28,071 bases of DNA from an uncultured Collinsella sp. (lineage in GTDB: Bacteria > Actinomycetota > Coriobacteriia > Coriobacteriales > Coriobacteriaceae). Of this stretch, positions 17,015 through 23,773 are shown piece after piece. Position 1 is the stretch's first letter, and each line of letters begins with the position of its first letter. The notes under the pieces were generated by a model. It was not told the DNA's origin, ran no database searches, and saw only the letters and a program-made list of their open reading frames with translations. The position numbers and the translations under genes are program-made. The stretch covers positions 1-28,071 of the forward strand of contig CAUGGC010000025.1 of NCBI GenBank assembly GCA_959599095.1, read 5' to 3'.

Positions 17015-17833
17015 ATGGCAGAAATGACGCTTGAGGGTGTGGACGCTCGTCCCGAGGACTCTGCGTTTGCCCTGGGCCGCGTACATTCGATTGAAACGAT
17101 GGGTACGGTCGATGGGCCCGGCATCCGCTTCGTAGTGTTTGTCCAAGGCTGCCCCATGCGCTGTGCGTATTGCCACAACCCCGATACCTGGTCGGTTAAC
17201 GGCGGCACCATGGTGACCGTAGAGCACCTGATGGACGAGTTCCAGAGCAACCATGAGTTTTACCGCAGCGGTGGTATTACGGTGTCCGGCGGCGAGCCGC
17301 TCCTGCAGCCTGAGTTTTTGGCCGACCTGTTCCACGCCATGCACAATAACCACGATGGTCGTGTGCACACCTGCTTGGATAGCTGCGGCTATGCGTTCGA
17401 TCCCGCACATCCCGAGAAGTTCGATGCCGTGCTCAACGAGACCGACATGGTACTGCTCGATATCAAGCATGCCGACCCGGTCGAGCATAAAAAGCTGACC
17501 GGTTGTGATCCCGCACGCATCCTGGCGTTTGGTGATGAGCTCGCGCGTCGCAAGATTAAGGTCGTTATCCGTCACGTGGTGGTACCGGGCATTACCGACA
17601 CGGTGGAGGAGTGCGAGGCGCTCGGTCGTTTAATCGCCCCGTGGCATAACGTGGTGGGCTTGGAAATGCTGCCGTATCACACGATGGGCGTCGTCAAGTA
17701 CGAGCAACTGGGCATTCCCTATAAGCTTGAGGGCGTTCCACAGATGGATACCGCGCGCATGCCCGAGCTGCGCAACGCCGTTATGGCCGGCATGAGAAAG
17801 CGCCGTGCGGAGCTCAGGTCGGCCATCGGCTAA
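17015..17833 (+). CDS. pflA: Pyruvate formate-lyase activating enzyme (radical SAM)
   Basis: This 272-residue enzyme has the radical-SAM cluster motif CPMRCAYC (Cys46, Cys50, Cys53), preceded by the PflA hallmark HSIETMGTVDGPGIRFVVFVQGC. It also shows SGGEPLLQ, LLDIKH and VIRHVVVPGITD. It uses a 4Fe-4S cluster and S-adenosylmethionine to abstract hydrogen from the Gly of the RVSGY motif, here the stand-alone 83-residue protein at 9537. The start at 17015 follows AAGGAGAGG; an in-frame ATG at 16985 lies upstream of that site. In many bacteria pflA directly follows pflB; here the fructan locus and degV lie between them. Confidence 0.95.
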   Translation: MAEMTLEGVDARPEDSAFALGRVHSIETMGTVDGPGIRFVVFVQGCPMRCAYCHNPDTWSVNGGTMVTVEHLMDEFQSNHEFYRSGGITVSGGEPLLQPEFLADLFHAMHNNHDGRVHTCLDSCGYAFDPAHPEKFDAVLNETDMVLLDIKHADPVEHKKLTGCDPARILAFGDELARRKIKVVIRHVVVPGITDTVEECEALGRLIAPWHNVVGLEMLPYHTMGVVKYEQLGIPYKLEGVPQMDTARMPELRNAVMAGMRKRRAELRSAIG

Positions 17834-17959
17834 CAAGCTATTTTTGCCCCTTTATGATACCCGAGCTGTACTGGCCTAACGGCTTGGTGCTGACGCGGTT
17901 GAGCCAAAATGCTGGTACCATACCGTGGATAAGCAATTTGCACGGATTTGGGGGATGGC

Positions 17960-18700
17960 ATGGCAACCATCGCGATCATAGGCGCACTCGAAAAAGAGGT
18001 TGCGCAGATTAAGGAAGAGCTGAGTGGCGCGCATGAGTCGCAGGAGGCGGGCTTGACCGTTGTGAACGGTGGGCTTTCGGGTCTGACGGTAGTCGCCACG
18101 ACGGCAGGCATGGGGACCGTGAACGCCGCCGCCGCAACGCAGCATCTCATCAGCAAATACGCCCCGCAGGCCGTTGTGTTTTCGGGTATTGCGGGCGGCC
18201 TAAACCCTAAACTCCATATTAACGACGTGGTTATAGGCAAGTGCCTGCGCTATCTGGATACCGATACGGCACTCATCGCCGAGTCCGCGCCGGGGCTCGA
18301 GGAGTTTGCCTCGACGCCGGCGTTGGTTGATGTTGCCGCCGCCGTGCTTGCCGAGCACGGGTTTGTGGACGCATCGCTGGATGTGGCGGCTGTGGAGAAG
18401 GACCCCAAACAGTTCCTGGTTGGCACTATCGCTACAGGCGACCGCTTTGTAACGGGCGACGCCATGCGCACCGCGGCGATTGAGGCCACGCATGCCGATT
18501 GCGTCGAGATGGAGGGCGCGGCAATTGCGCACATCGCGGCCAAGAATGGTGTCGATTGCCTGGTGCTGCGCGCTATCAGCGATAATTGTGACGAGGCATA
18601 TGATGCGTTTTGCGAGCGCGAGTTCGATCTGGATGAGTACGCTCGCACCGCAAGTGACATCACGCTCGATATCGTCCGCCGCATTGCCGCTGCGCAATAG
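17960..18700 (+). CDS. mtnN: 5'-methylthioadenosine/S-adenosylhomocysteine nucleosidase
   Basis: This 246-residue protein cleaves the glycosidic bond of MTA, SAH and 5'-deoxyadenosine to give adenine. Motifs are IGALEKEV near the N terminus, FSGIAGGLNPKLHINDVVIG, VEMEGAAIAH (ribose-binding Glu) and RAISDNCDEA with catalytic Asp208. The start at 17960 follows GGGGG five bases upstream. It lies directly after pflA. That makes sense because radical SAM activation releases 5'-deoxyadenosine, a known MtnN substrate; the functional link is an inference. A 38-base gap joins it to engB. Confidence 0.94.
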   Translation: MATIAIIGALEKEVAQIKEELSGAHESQEAGLTVVNGGLSGLTVVATTAGMGTVNAAAATQHLISKYAPQAVVFSGIAGGLNPKLHINDVVIGKCLRYLDTDTALIAESAPGLEEFASTPALVDVAAAVLAEHGFVDASLDVAAVEKDPKQFLVGTIATGDRFVTGDAMRTAAIEATHADCVEMEGAAIAHIAAKNGVDCLVLRAISDNCDEAYDAFCEREFDLDEYARTASDITLDIVRRIAAAQ

Positions 18701-18738
18701 CGCGTCTATTTGTAAGAACCTACGACCAAGGAGTGTCC

Positions 18739-19329
18739 ATGGCCGATTCCATTAACTATCAGCTTGCCAAGTTCGTTGCCAGCTACGGCAAGGTTTCGCA
18801 GATTCCCGAGTCCACCTGCCCTGAGGTGAGCTTCGTCGGCCGCTCCAACGTGGGCAAGTCCTCCATCATGAACAAGCTATTTGGCCGCAAGAACCTGGTC
18901 AAGGTTTCGAGCACGCCGGGCAAGACGAGCAACATCAATTTCTTCGAGGCCGACGACGTGCACTTTGTCGACCTGCCGGGTTACGGTTTCGCCCGTCGCT
19001 CCAAGGCCGAGCGCGATCGTTGGGCCGAGCTCATCGGCGATTTCTTTGACTCCGAGCGTAGCTTTAACTTGGTCGTGTCGCTGGTGGATATTCGTCACGA
19101 CCCGAGCAAGCTCGACCATGACATGATCGACTATCTGCAGGGCAACGAGTTCAACTTTATCGTCTGCCTCACCAAGGCCGACAAGCTCAGCCGCACCCAA
19201 CAGGCCCGCCAGGCAGCAGCCATCAATAAGCAGCTCAACGTCCCTGCCGAGAACGTGATCATCACAAGCTCCCAGACTGGCACCGGCATCGACGAGCTTA
19301 AGCGCCGCATTGCTGAGGCCTGCCTTTAG
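18739..19329 (+). CDS. engB: Ribosome-biogenesis GTPase EngB (YsxC/YihA)
   Basis: This 196-residue TrmE-Era-type small GTPase has the G1 motif GRSNVGKSS (residues 34-42), G2 threonines STPGKTSNIN, G3 DLPGYG (78-83), G4 TKAD and G5 SSQTG. EngB helps assemble the 50S ribosomal subunit. Its length is normal for the family. The start at 18739 follows AAGGAG; the frame extends upstream to a GTG that overlaps this site. It is probably co-transcribed with mtnN. It marks the end of the conserved block before the accessory islet. Confidence 0.95.
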   Translation: MADSINYQLAKFVASYGKVSQIPESTCPEVSFVGRSNVGKSSIMNKLFGRKNLVKVSSTPGKTSNINFFEADDVHFVDLPGYGFARRSKAERDRWAELIGDFFDSERSFNLVVSLVDIRHDPSKLDHDMIDYLQGNEFNFIVCLTKADKLSRTQQARQAAAINKQLNVPAENVIITSSQTGTGIDELKRRIAEACL

Positions 19330-19360
19330 TCAGGCTGCGGCCCCTCAAAAGCTCTCATCT

Positions 19361-19407
19361 ATATCACCTCAGTGATAGTTATTGGTAAACTATCACTGAG
19401 GTGATAT
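19361..19407. promoter_or_regulatory. Perfect 47-bp palindromic operator of toxin-antitoxin module
   Basis: ATATCACCTCAGTGATAGTT (19361-19380), spacer ATTGGTA and its exact reverse complement (19388-19407) form 20-bp perfect arms. Each arm is itself a small palindrome, TATCAC-CTCA-GTGATA. An extended -10 TGGTAAACT (19383-19391) lies in the middle, and the ribosome site GGAGG follows at 19413. This is typical for cooperative autoregulation by an HTH antitoxin. Confidence 0.85.
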
Positions 19408-19422
19408 TTGTTGGAGGTCGAT

Positions 19423-20106
19423 ATGGAGCTTTGGCACGGGTCGGACGTTGTTGTCGATCATCCATCGTTGGATAAATGCAGGCAATTCAATGACTATGGG
19501 CGCGGGTTTTATTGCACACCGCATGAGGAAATGGCAATGGAGTGGGCATGTCGGACCGAGTCTGATGGCATTGCCAATCGATATGAGCTTGATTTAGATG
19601 GCCTTGCGATTTTGGATTTGGAATCAGGTGAGTTCTCGATTCTCAACTGGCTTGCAATTCTGGCGAATAACAGAGAGTTCAATGTTTCAACGCCAGTAGC
19701 ACGCGAGGGGCTTCGTTATCTGCTGGATAACTGCCTGATTGATATTTCTCCCTATGACGTTATTCGAGGCTATCGTGCAGACGATTCCTATTTCTCGTTT
19801 GCAAGACAGTTTGTCAACGGCATGATCTCGCTCAGGCAATTGCAGCGCATTATGTTTTTGGGGGATTTTGGCATTCAATATGCGCTTATGAGTGAGCGTG
19901 CATTCTCGGCGATTAAGTTCCGCGATTGGAAGCAGGCCTCGGGAGCTGAGTTTTATCCCAAACGATTTGAGCGAGAACAGAACGCTCGACGAAAGTACCT
20001 GGATACGGTAAACGGATTTGACTCTGATGGTGTCGACATTAGGGATTTGATGGCAGGAAGGGTTGATTTAAATGATCCAAGAGTTAACGGATTGTGGGCC
20101 GAGTAG
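19423..20106 (+). CDS. Putative ADP-ribosyltransferase-like toxin (DUF3990 type)
   Basis: This 227-residue protein has the DUF3990-like N terminus LWHGSDVVVDHPSLDKCR, then DYGRGFYCTPHEEMAMEWA, and later DVIRGYRADDSYFSFA and IQYALMSERAF. DUF3990 proteins resemble ADP-ribosyltransferases with an H-Y-E/Q style active site. Here His5, Tyr30 and Gln152 are candidate members, an inference from spacing only. Such proteins occur as toxins next to HTH antitoxins. The start at 19423 follows GGAGG with five-base spacing. The end overlaps the next gene by 35 bases. The codons are more A/T-rich than in engB or thrB, suggesting transfer. The target (protein, tRNA or DNA) is unknown. Confidence 0.75.
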   Translation: MELWHGSDVVVDHPSLDKCRQFNDYGRGFYCTPHEEMAMEWACRTESDGIANRYELDLDGLAILDLESGEFSILNWLAILANNREFNVSTPVAREGLRYLLDNCLIDISPYDVIRGYRADDSYFSFARQFVNGMISLRQLQRIMFLGDFGIQYALMSERAFSAIKFRDWKQASGAEFYPKRFEREQNARRKYLDTVNGFDSDGVDIRDLMAGRVDLNDPRVNGLWAE

Positions 20107-20770
20107 GACATACCCCGTTTACTACCTAGAGGATGCAATGAACAACCTTGGCGACTGCTTTGACTATGCCGTTAACGATTATGGGGCAGAAGGATCGGAA
20201 GTTGCTGAACTCTTTTGCCTGAGCGGCGTAGCCCGCGAGTTCGAACGCGGCAACGCATGGGTAGTGTCGGGAAAATCGGGCGTTGAGCTGTTCGCGCTCA
20301 TTGCCGAAAGGTCCGGCTATCAATCAAGACCGATGCCAAATCGAACCTACCGATTCGAAAAGACACCGGAATATTGGACGGGCTGGATATTGGCATACCT
20401 TCAGTGGCGCCTAGGAGAGTCTTTCGAAGATTTGCTGCATGTCGTTCCATTCGATGTGTTGCGCGGGCTGTACTACCCCTGGCACGAAGCCTCGGAGGAA
20501 CGCGTGGCTCGCCTCGTCTGCGATATGGCGAAAAAAGCGTCCAGGCAAACCAAACTTGCGTTAGCAAGAAAGAAGCTTAAGAAAACCCAACAAGACCTAG
20601 CATACGAATCGGGTGTGTCACTCCGCTCAATCCAAATGTACGAGCAGCGCCAGAGAAACATCAATGAAGCTTCGGTAACAAGCGTAAGAGCCATAGCAAA
20701 AGCCCTCCACTGCAACATCGAAGACCTCCTAGAACCAGTCTTCGAATACAAAGAGATCAGCGCCGCCTAA
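20072..20770 (+). CDS. HTH (XRE) antitoxin-like protein, partner of DUF3990-type toxin
   Basis: The protein has 232 residues if it starts at 20072 inside the toxin gene (AGGAAGGG upstream). An alternative start is 20138 after AGAGG, which would cut the conserved-looking YPVYYLEDAMNNLGDCFDYA region. Three parts can be seen. Residues 14-82 are a small domain with MNNLGDCFDYAVND and a SGVAREFERGN stretch. Residues 98-150 include YWTGWILAYLQWRLGESFEDLL. Residues 160-222 are an XRE helix-turn-helix (KTQQDLAYESGVSLRSIQMYEQ). The HTH would bind the palindrome at 19361-19407, and the N-terminal parts would neutralise the toxin. The role is inferred from layout and gene overlap. Confidence 0.7.
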   Translation: MIQELTDCGPSRTYPVYYLEDAMNNLGDCFDYAVNDYGAEGSEVAELFCLSGVAREFERGNAWVVSGKSGVELFALIAERSGYQSRPMPNRTYRFEKTPEYWTGWILAYLQWRLGESFEDLLHVVPFDVLRGLYYPWHEASEERVARLVCDMAKKASRQTKLALARKKLKKTQQDLAYESGVSLRSIQMYEQRQRNINEASVTSVRAIAKALHCNIEDLLEPVFEYKEISAA

Positions 20771-20894
20771 AGCGGGTACTGACTAATGATTGTGCAAGCA
20801 AAGGTGCGCCAAACAGCATTTAATTTAGTGAAGCTAGCCGTTTTATTGGGGCATGCGGGTCTCGTGGGTATTCACTAGGTAGCTTATATATTGT

Positions 20895-20930
20895 AATGCC
20901 CCGTTAAGCAAAGGTGCTCAGCGGGGCATT
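20895..20930 (+). terminator. Terminator after the toxin-antitoxin pair
   Basis: AATGCCCCGTTAAGCA (20895-20910), loop AAGG and TGCTCAGCGGGGCATT (20915-20930) form a 16-bp stem with one mismatch and one wobble, followed by TCT. The preceding 120 bases (20771-20894) contain a partial copy of its arm (GGGGCATG) and no gene. Confidence 0.75.
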
Positions 20931-21009
20931 TCTAAATCGGCGATGCTAACGGGAGTTAAGCTGTAATATATTGCGACAGAAAACGCCCATATTTGATGAT
21001 TAAGACCAA

Positions 21010-22023
21010 TTATTCAATTCTGGCGCTCAGCCAGTACTCTCCATTCGAAGCTACGATTGCGTATGTAATTCCATTTTTGACAATCGGTTCATCTACGCAA
21101 GCAGCGCCAACTTGCTTGGCATCTGAAAACGAGAGTGTTGGATCAATTGCTTGTATGGTTGCTAATGCTGTCGCCGCGGCATAATCTGAATTTTCGAAGT
21201 ACATGACTATGTTTTTGAAGCAGTTTTCGGATCCAAGATAGCTGAGTAGCACCGGGTTACTCGAGTCCGAAAAAAAGCCTCCAATACCGGCAATCTTTGA
21301 ACCGTTTTTGATCTGAAGTTCGAGCCCCATGCCGCTATCGTCTAGTTCGTAATCCGCATTCATGCTGCTGCAATTGGGGATATCGGAGAATTCCTCGTTA
21401 AGTCGATCAATAAAGCCTTCAGGTGAAATTGAAAACGATCCGTCGCCAAGAAAGGAAGTAATTTTCTTTTCGTTGCGAGTGTCAACGACCTCTCCGCATC
21501 TCTCGCATTCTCGTATTTCCTTCGATGTGGCATCTACGTAGTCGACTTCTTTGGTCCACGAGCCCGGTTGGTGTCCGAGTGGCTCCCCTTTCGTTTCGCC
21601 GCAACGCTGGCAGGTCTTCGGTGTCGTACAAGTTGCTTCTTCCCATTCGTGCCCGAGAGGTTCTCCCTCGGTTTTGCCGCAGCTTTTGCATACACGAGGG
21701 CTAGTACAGGTTGCATTGGCCCATAGTTTGTGGCTACAAAACAATTGAGGAAACAGCATGGGCAAACTGAAGATGATGCCAACTGCCACGGCAGCTGCGA
21801 TTGCCGCTCGTTTTTTATTGCCTAATTTATGAATGGCCCGCGTTAGAAGTGAGTCGTTTTCTTCATTTTTGCGTGCGCCGTCATCTTCGTTTGATGGCGG
21901 AATTTCAGAGGAGGGGGTGTCGCTAGCGCCATCAGAAAGCTGCTCGGCTTTGAAATCTGGCTTCCGCTCGTCGGACTCGCTGAGTGCCTTTTCCTCGTCG
22001 AGCTCCTTCATCTCGTCATTCAT
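21010..22023 (-). CDS. Membrane-anchored protein with CTxPxxCxxCG repeats, unknown function
   Basis: I do not recognise the whole 337-residue protein. Residues 1-60 are very acidic and Ser-rich, and should be cytoplasmic. Residues 73-95 form one membrane segment. Next come a Cys pattern CSHKLWANATCTSPRVCKSCGKT (96-118), a second repeat TCTTPKTCQRCGET (131-144) with GEPLGH linkers, and a CERCGEVVD pair (173-181). These look like short zinc-ribbon or rubredoxin-knuckle modules known from surface proteins of clostridia and Coriobacteria. The C-terminal 140 residues are an unassigned domain with VPF-like strands and FSDAKQVGAACVDEP. The gene is divergent from a small XRE regulator and has a palindrome in its promoter. 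A role in envelope sensing is possible but not shown. Confidence 0.7.
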   Translation of the reverse strand: MNDEMKELDEEKALSESDERKPDFKAEQLSDGASDTPSSEIPPSNEDDGARKNEENDSLLTRAIHKLGNKKRAAIAAAVAVGIIFSLPMLFPQLFCSHKLWANATCTSPRVCKSCGKTEGEPLGHEWEEATCTTPKTCQRCGETKGEPLGHQPGSWTKEVDYVDATSKEIRECERCGEVVDTRNEKKITSFLGDGSFSISPEGFIDRLNEEFSDIPNCSSMNADYELDDSGMGLELQIKNGSKIAGIGGFFSDSSNPVLLSYLGSENCFKNIVMYFENSDYAAATALATIQAIDPTLSFSDAKQVGAACVDEPIVKNGITYAIVASNGEYWLSARIE

Positions 22024-22092
22024 GTTTATCGAGACTCCTTCCTAGCTATGAATCTGCGATGGCATTTTTGATAAGCGGAATGGCTGGTGACA

Positions 22093-22121
22093 TAAATATA
22101 TCCCAGTTTGGGATATATCAA
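22093..22121 (-). promoter_or_regulatory. Promoter with perfect palindromic operator in divergent region
   Basis: ATATATCCCA (22096-22105), GTT, TGGGATATAT (22109-22118) is a perfect inverted repeat. On the minus strand TTGATA (22121-22116) and TATTTA (22098-22093) are spaced by 17 bp, so the palindrome fills the promoter of the membrane-protein gene. Its right half also lies just before the XRE start, so one repressor could control both genes. Confidence 0.7.
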
Positions 22122-22122
22122 A

Positions 22123-22386
22123 ATGGAATATAGCGTAAACGGCATGAACGTTGATGCTAACAGGACATGCGGAAAATGCCTTTCCCAGATTCGTCGGGAG
22201 CAAGGTATCACTCAGGTTGAACTCGCAAAGAAACTGGGGGTACCTCAATCGTTCATCTCAAAGGTCGAGACCGGGGAACGCAGCCTTAGGGTTTATGAGC
22301 AGTTTGTCTATGCGAATGCACTCGGAATTACTGTTGAGACGCTAGTACGTAAACTTGGGGCTGTTTTGAGTAGCGAAGATAATTAG
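22123..22386 (+). CDS. Small XRE-family HTH regulator
   Basis: This protein of 87 residues contains a single Cro/C1 helix-turn-helix covering about residues 17-78 (LSQIRREQGITQVELAKKLGVPQSFISKVETGERSL), with the family-typical Q-S/K-E contact positions. The start is taken as ATG 22123. A later in-frame ATG (22144) would leave the HTH intact, and neither has a strong ribosome site, so the exact start is open. It probably binds the palindrome at 22096-22118 and represses itself and the divergent membrane protein. No metabolic partner is near. Confidence 0.8.
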   Translation: MEYSVNGMNVDANRTCGKCLSQIRREQGITQVELAKKLGVPQSFISKVETGERSLRVYEQFVYANALGITVETLVRKLGAVLSSEDN

Positions 22387-22544
22387 ATGACGTCACGCAT
22401 CGACCATCAATTAGAAATTAAAACAGAGCCATAGGGCGAATGAGATGCTGGGAAGTGCGCCTTTATCAAATAGAAGCCAAAAAATCAGCCCGGCGACTTT
22501 CCAGAGCGTAGGTTCCTGTAGCCGCCGCCAGCGAAGTTAACGTA

Positions 22545-22669
22545 GGGGAGGCCAGGGGCTTTGCCCCCAAATCTTTCCGCAGGACGGCAGGACCCCCGCC
22601 GCACGAAGTGCGCAGCGGGGGTCCTGCCATGTCCGAGGACGATTTGGGGGCAAAGCCCCTGGCCTCCCC
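22545..22669. repeat. Nested-palindrome intergenic element, copy 2, inverted
   Basis: The outer arms are perfect over 29 bp (22545-22573 with 22641-22669) and each contains an internal GGGGCTTTGCCCC palindrome. Inside them are the strips TTCCGCAGGACG (22575-22586) and CATGTCCGAGGACG (22628-22641), which are the reverse complements of those in copy 1. The core is a 14-bp hairpin GGCAGGACCCCCGC/GCGGGGGTCCTGCC (22586-22599, 22615-22628), topped by CGCAC-GAA-GTGCG. Farther out, CCTGTAGCCGCC (left) mirrors the sequence at the thrB stop codon. The bases 22387-22544 hold no gene I can support. The element may also end thrB or xre transcription. Confidence 0.8.
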
Positions 22670-22690
22670 GGCGGGTATATGGGACGGCGA

Positions 22691-23572
22691 CTACAGGTAT
22701 TCGATCTGGGCGCCCTCGGTGTCGCACGTCAGAATGTGCGTGTCACACTTGGGGAACTGCTCGCGCAGCTTGACCTGCAGGAACTTCGCCACGATGGTGT
22801 CGTCAGTCACGGCCATGAGGGTCGAGCCGGAGCCACTGATCCAGATGGTCTTGGCGCCTCCGTTAAGGCAGGTGTCGCGCACGGCGTTGTAGTCGGGGAT
22901 GAGGCGGCGGCGATAGGGCTCCTGGATGCGGTCGTCGTTGGCGGCGGCAATCAGGTCGAGGTCACCAGTCTCCAGGCCGCGCGTCATGCCGGCGATGCGG
23001 CCCATTTGCCATACGGCGGTGGAGAGTGGAATCTCCTGTGGCACAACCTTGCGGGCCTCGCTCGTATGCACCTCGTAGGGCGGAATCACGGTAATAAAAC
23101 GCAAGCGATCGCTCACCTCATAGCGCAGGCACTGGGGGAGCGAATCAGTCGGCGTAAAGGAGCAGACGGCGCCGCCCAGGATGGCGGGGGCGACGTTATC
23201 GGGATGGCCCTCGACCTCGGTGGCGATGCGGACGAGTTCGGCGCGGTCGACGGTGTGGCCTGTCAGCGCGGCGGCAGCCATGATGCCGGCGACGACGCAG
23301 GTGGAGCTGGAACCCAGGCCGCGGGCGACGGGCACGTCGGTCTGAATGTCGATAGCGACGGGGAAGGCCGGCTCGCCCCAGGCGGCCAGAGCATCGACAA
23401 AGCTCACATAGACCAGGTTATTCTCGTTTTGAAACTCCTCGGGGCAGCCCGTGATGGTGAGCTTGTCGGCACGCTCAAAGGTAAAGTGCGAGTAGAGGCT
23501 GACGGCCATGCCGAGGGTATCGTATCCAATGCCCAAGTTGGCGCTGGTTGCTGGGACGGTGATTTTGATCAT
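22691..23572 (-). CDS. thrB: Homoserine kinase
   Basis: This 293-residue GHMP kinase phosphorylates L-homoserine with ATP, the penultimate step to threonine. It begins MIKITVPATSANLGIGYDTLG, the family N terminus, and has the ATP-binding loop PVARGLGSSST (81-91), EGHPDNVAPAILGG and ISGSGSTLMA. The start at 23572 follows AGGAGG. The frame extends upstream but without family sequence. It lies downstream of thrC on the same strand but is separated by a terminator and a large inverted repeat, so it may have its own promoter. Confidence 0.95.
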   Translation of the reverse strand: MIKITVPATSANLGIGYDTLGMAVSLYSHFTFERADKLTITGCPEEFQNENNLVYVSFVDALAAWGEPAFPVAIDIQTDVPVARGLGSSSTCVVAGIMAAAALTGHTVDRAELVRIATEVEGHPDNVAPAILGGAVCSFTPTDSLPQCLRYEVSDRLRFITVIPPYEVHTSEARKVVPQEIPLSTAVWQMGRIAGMTRGLETGDLDLIAAANDDRIQEPYRRRLIPDYNAVRDTCLNGGAKTIWISGSGSTLMAVTDDTIVAKFLQVKLREQFPKCDTHILTCDTEGAQIEYL

Positions 23573-23584
23573 GTGGGTCCTCCT

Positions 23585-23700
23585 GGGCGGGTCTGGCCGT
23601 TTAGTTCGCTGCTCGGGCAGTCCTGGCTCGCTCGGAAAGCACATTAAGTGCTTTCCGGCTCGTGCGGAACTCGCGACGAACTAAACGGCCAGACCCGCTC
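23585..23700. repeat. Large nested inverted repeat between thrC and thrB
   Basis: Arms of 22 bp match perfectly (23587-23608 against 23677-23698, beginning GCGGGTCTGGCCG). Within them a second hairpin GGAAAGCAC-ATTAA-GTGCTTTCC (23634-23656) is offset by unpaired flanks. The right flank contains TGCGGAA, as in the nested elements at 9812 and 22545, and the left contains GCAGTCCTGG. It may be a diverged member of that family, or a local regulatory structure upstream of thrB. Confidence 0.6.
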
Positions 23701-23741
23701 GCATGCTCGTCATTATCCCGAAAGCTAAATAAAAAGAAGGT

Positions 23742-23761
23742 GCGCCGGCTTTCGCCGGCGC
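23742..23761 (-). terminator. Terminator after thrC
   Basis: GCGCCGGC (23742-23749) and GCCGGCGC (23754-23761) form a perfect 8-bp stem. On the minus strand the loop is GAAA and the hairpin is followed by ACCTTCTTTTTATTT. This is a good intrinsic terminator, 12 bases past the thrC stop. Confidence 0.85.
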
Positions 23762-23773
23762 TTAATAAGGGAT

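Noticed and set aside
20771..20894. tRNA or small RNA gene after the antitoxin
   Set aside because: No cloverleaf or TTCGA-type loop could be folded; only a terminator is supported.
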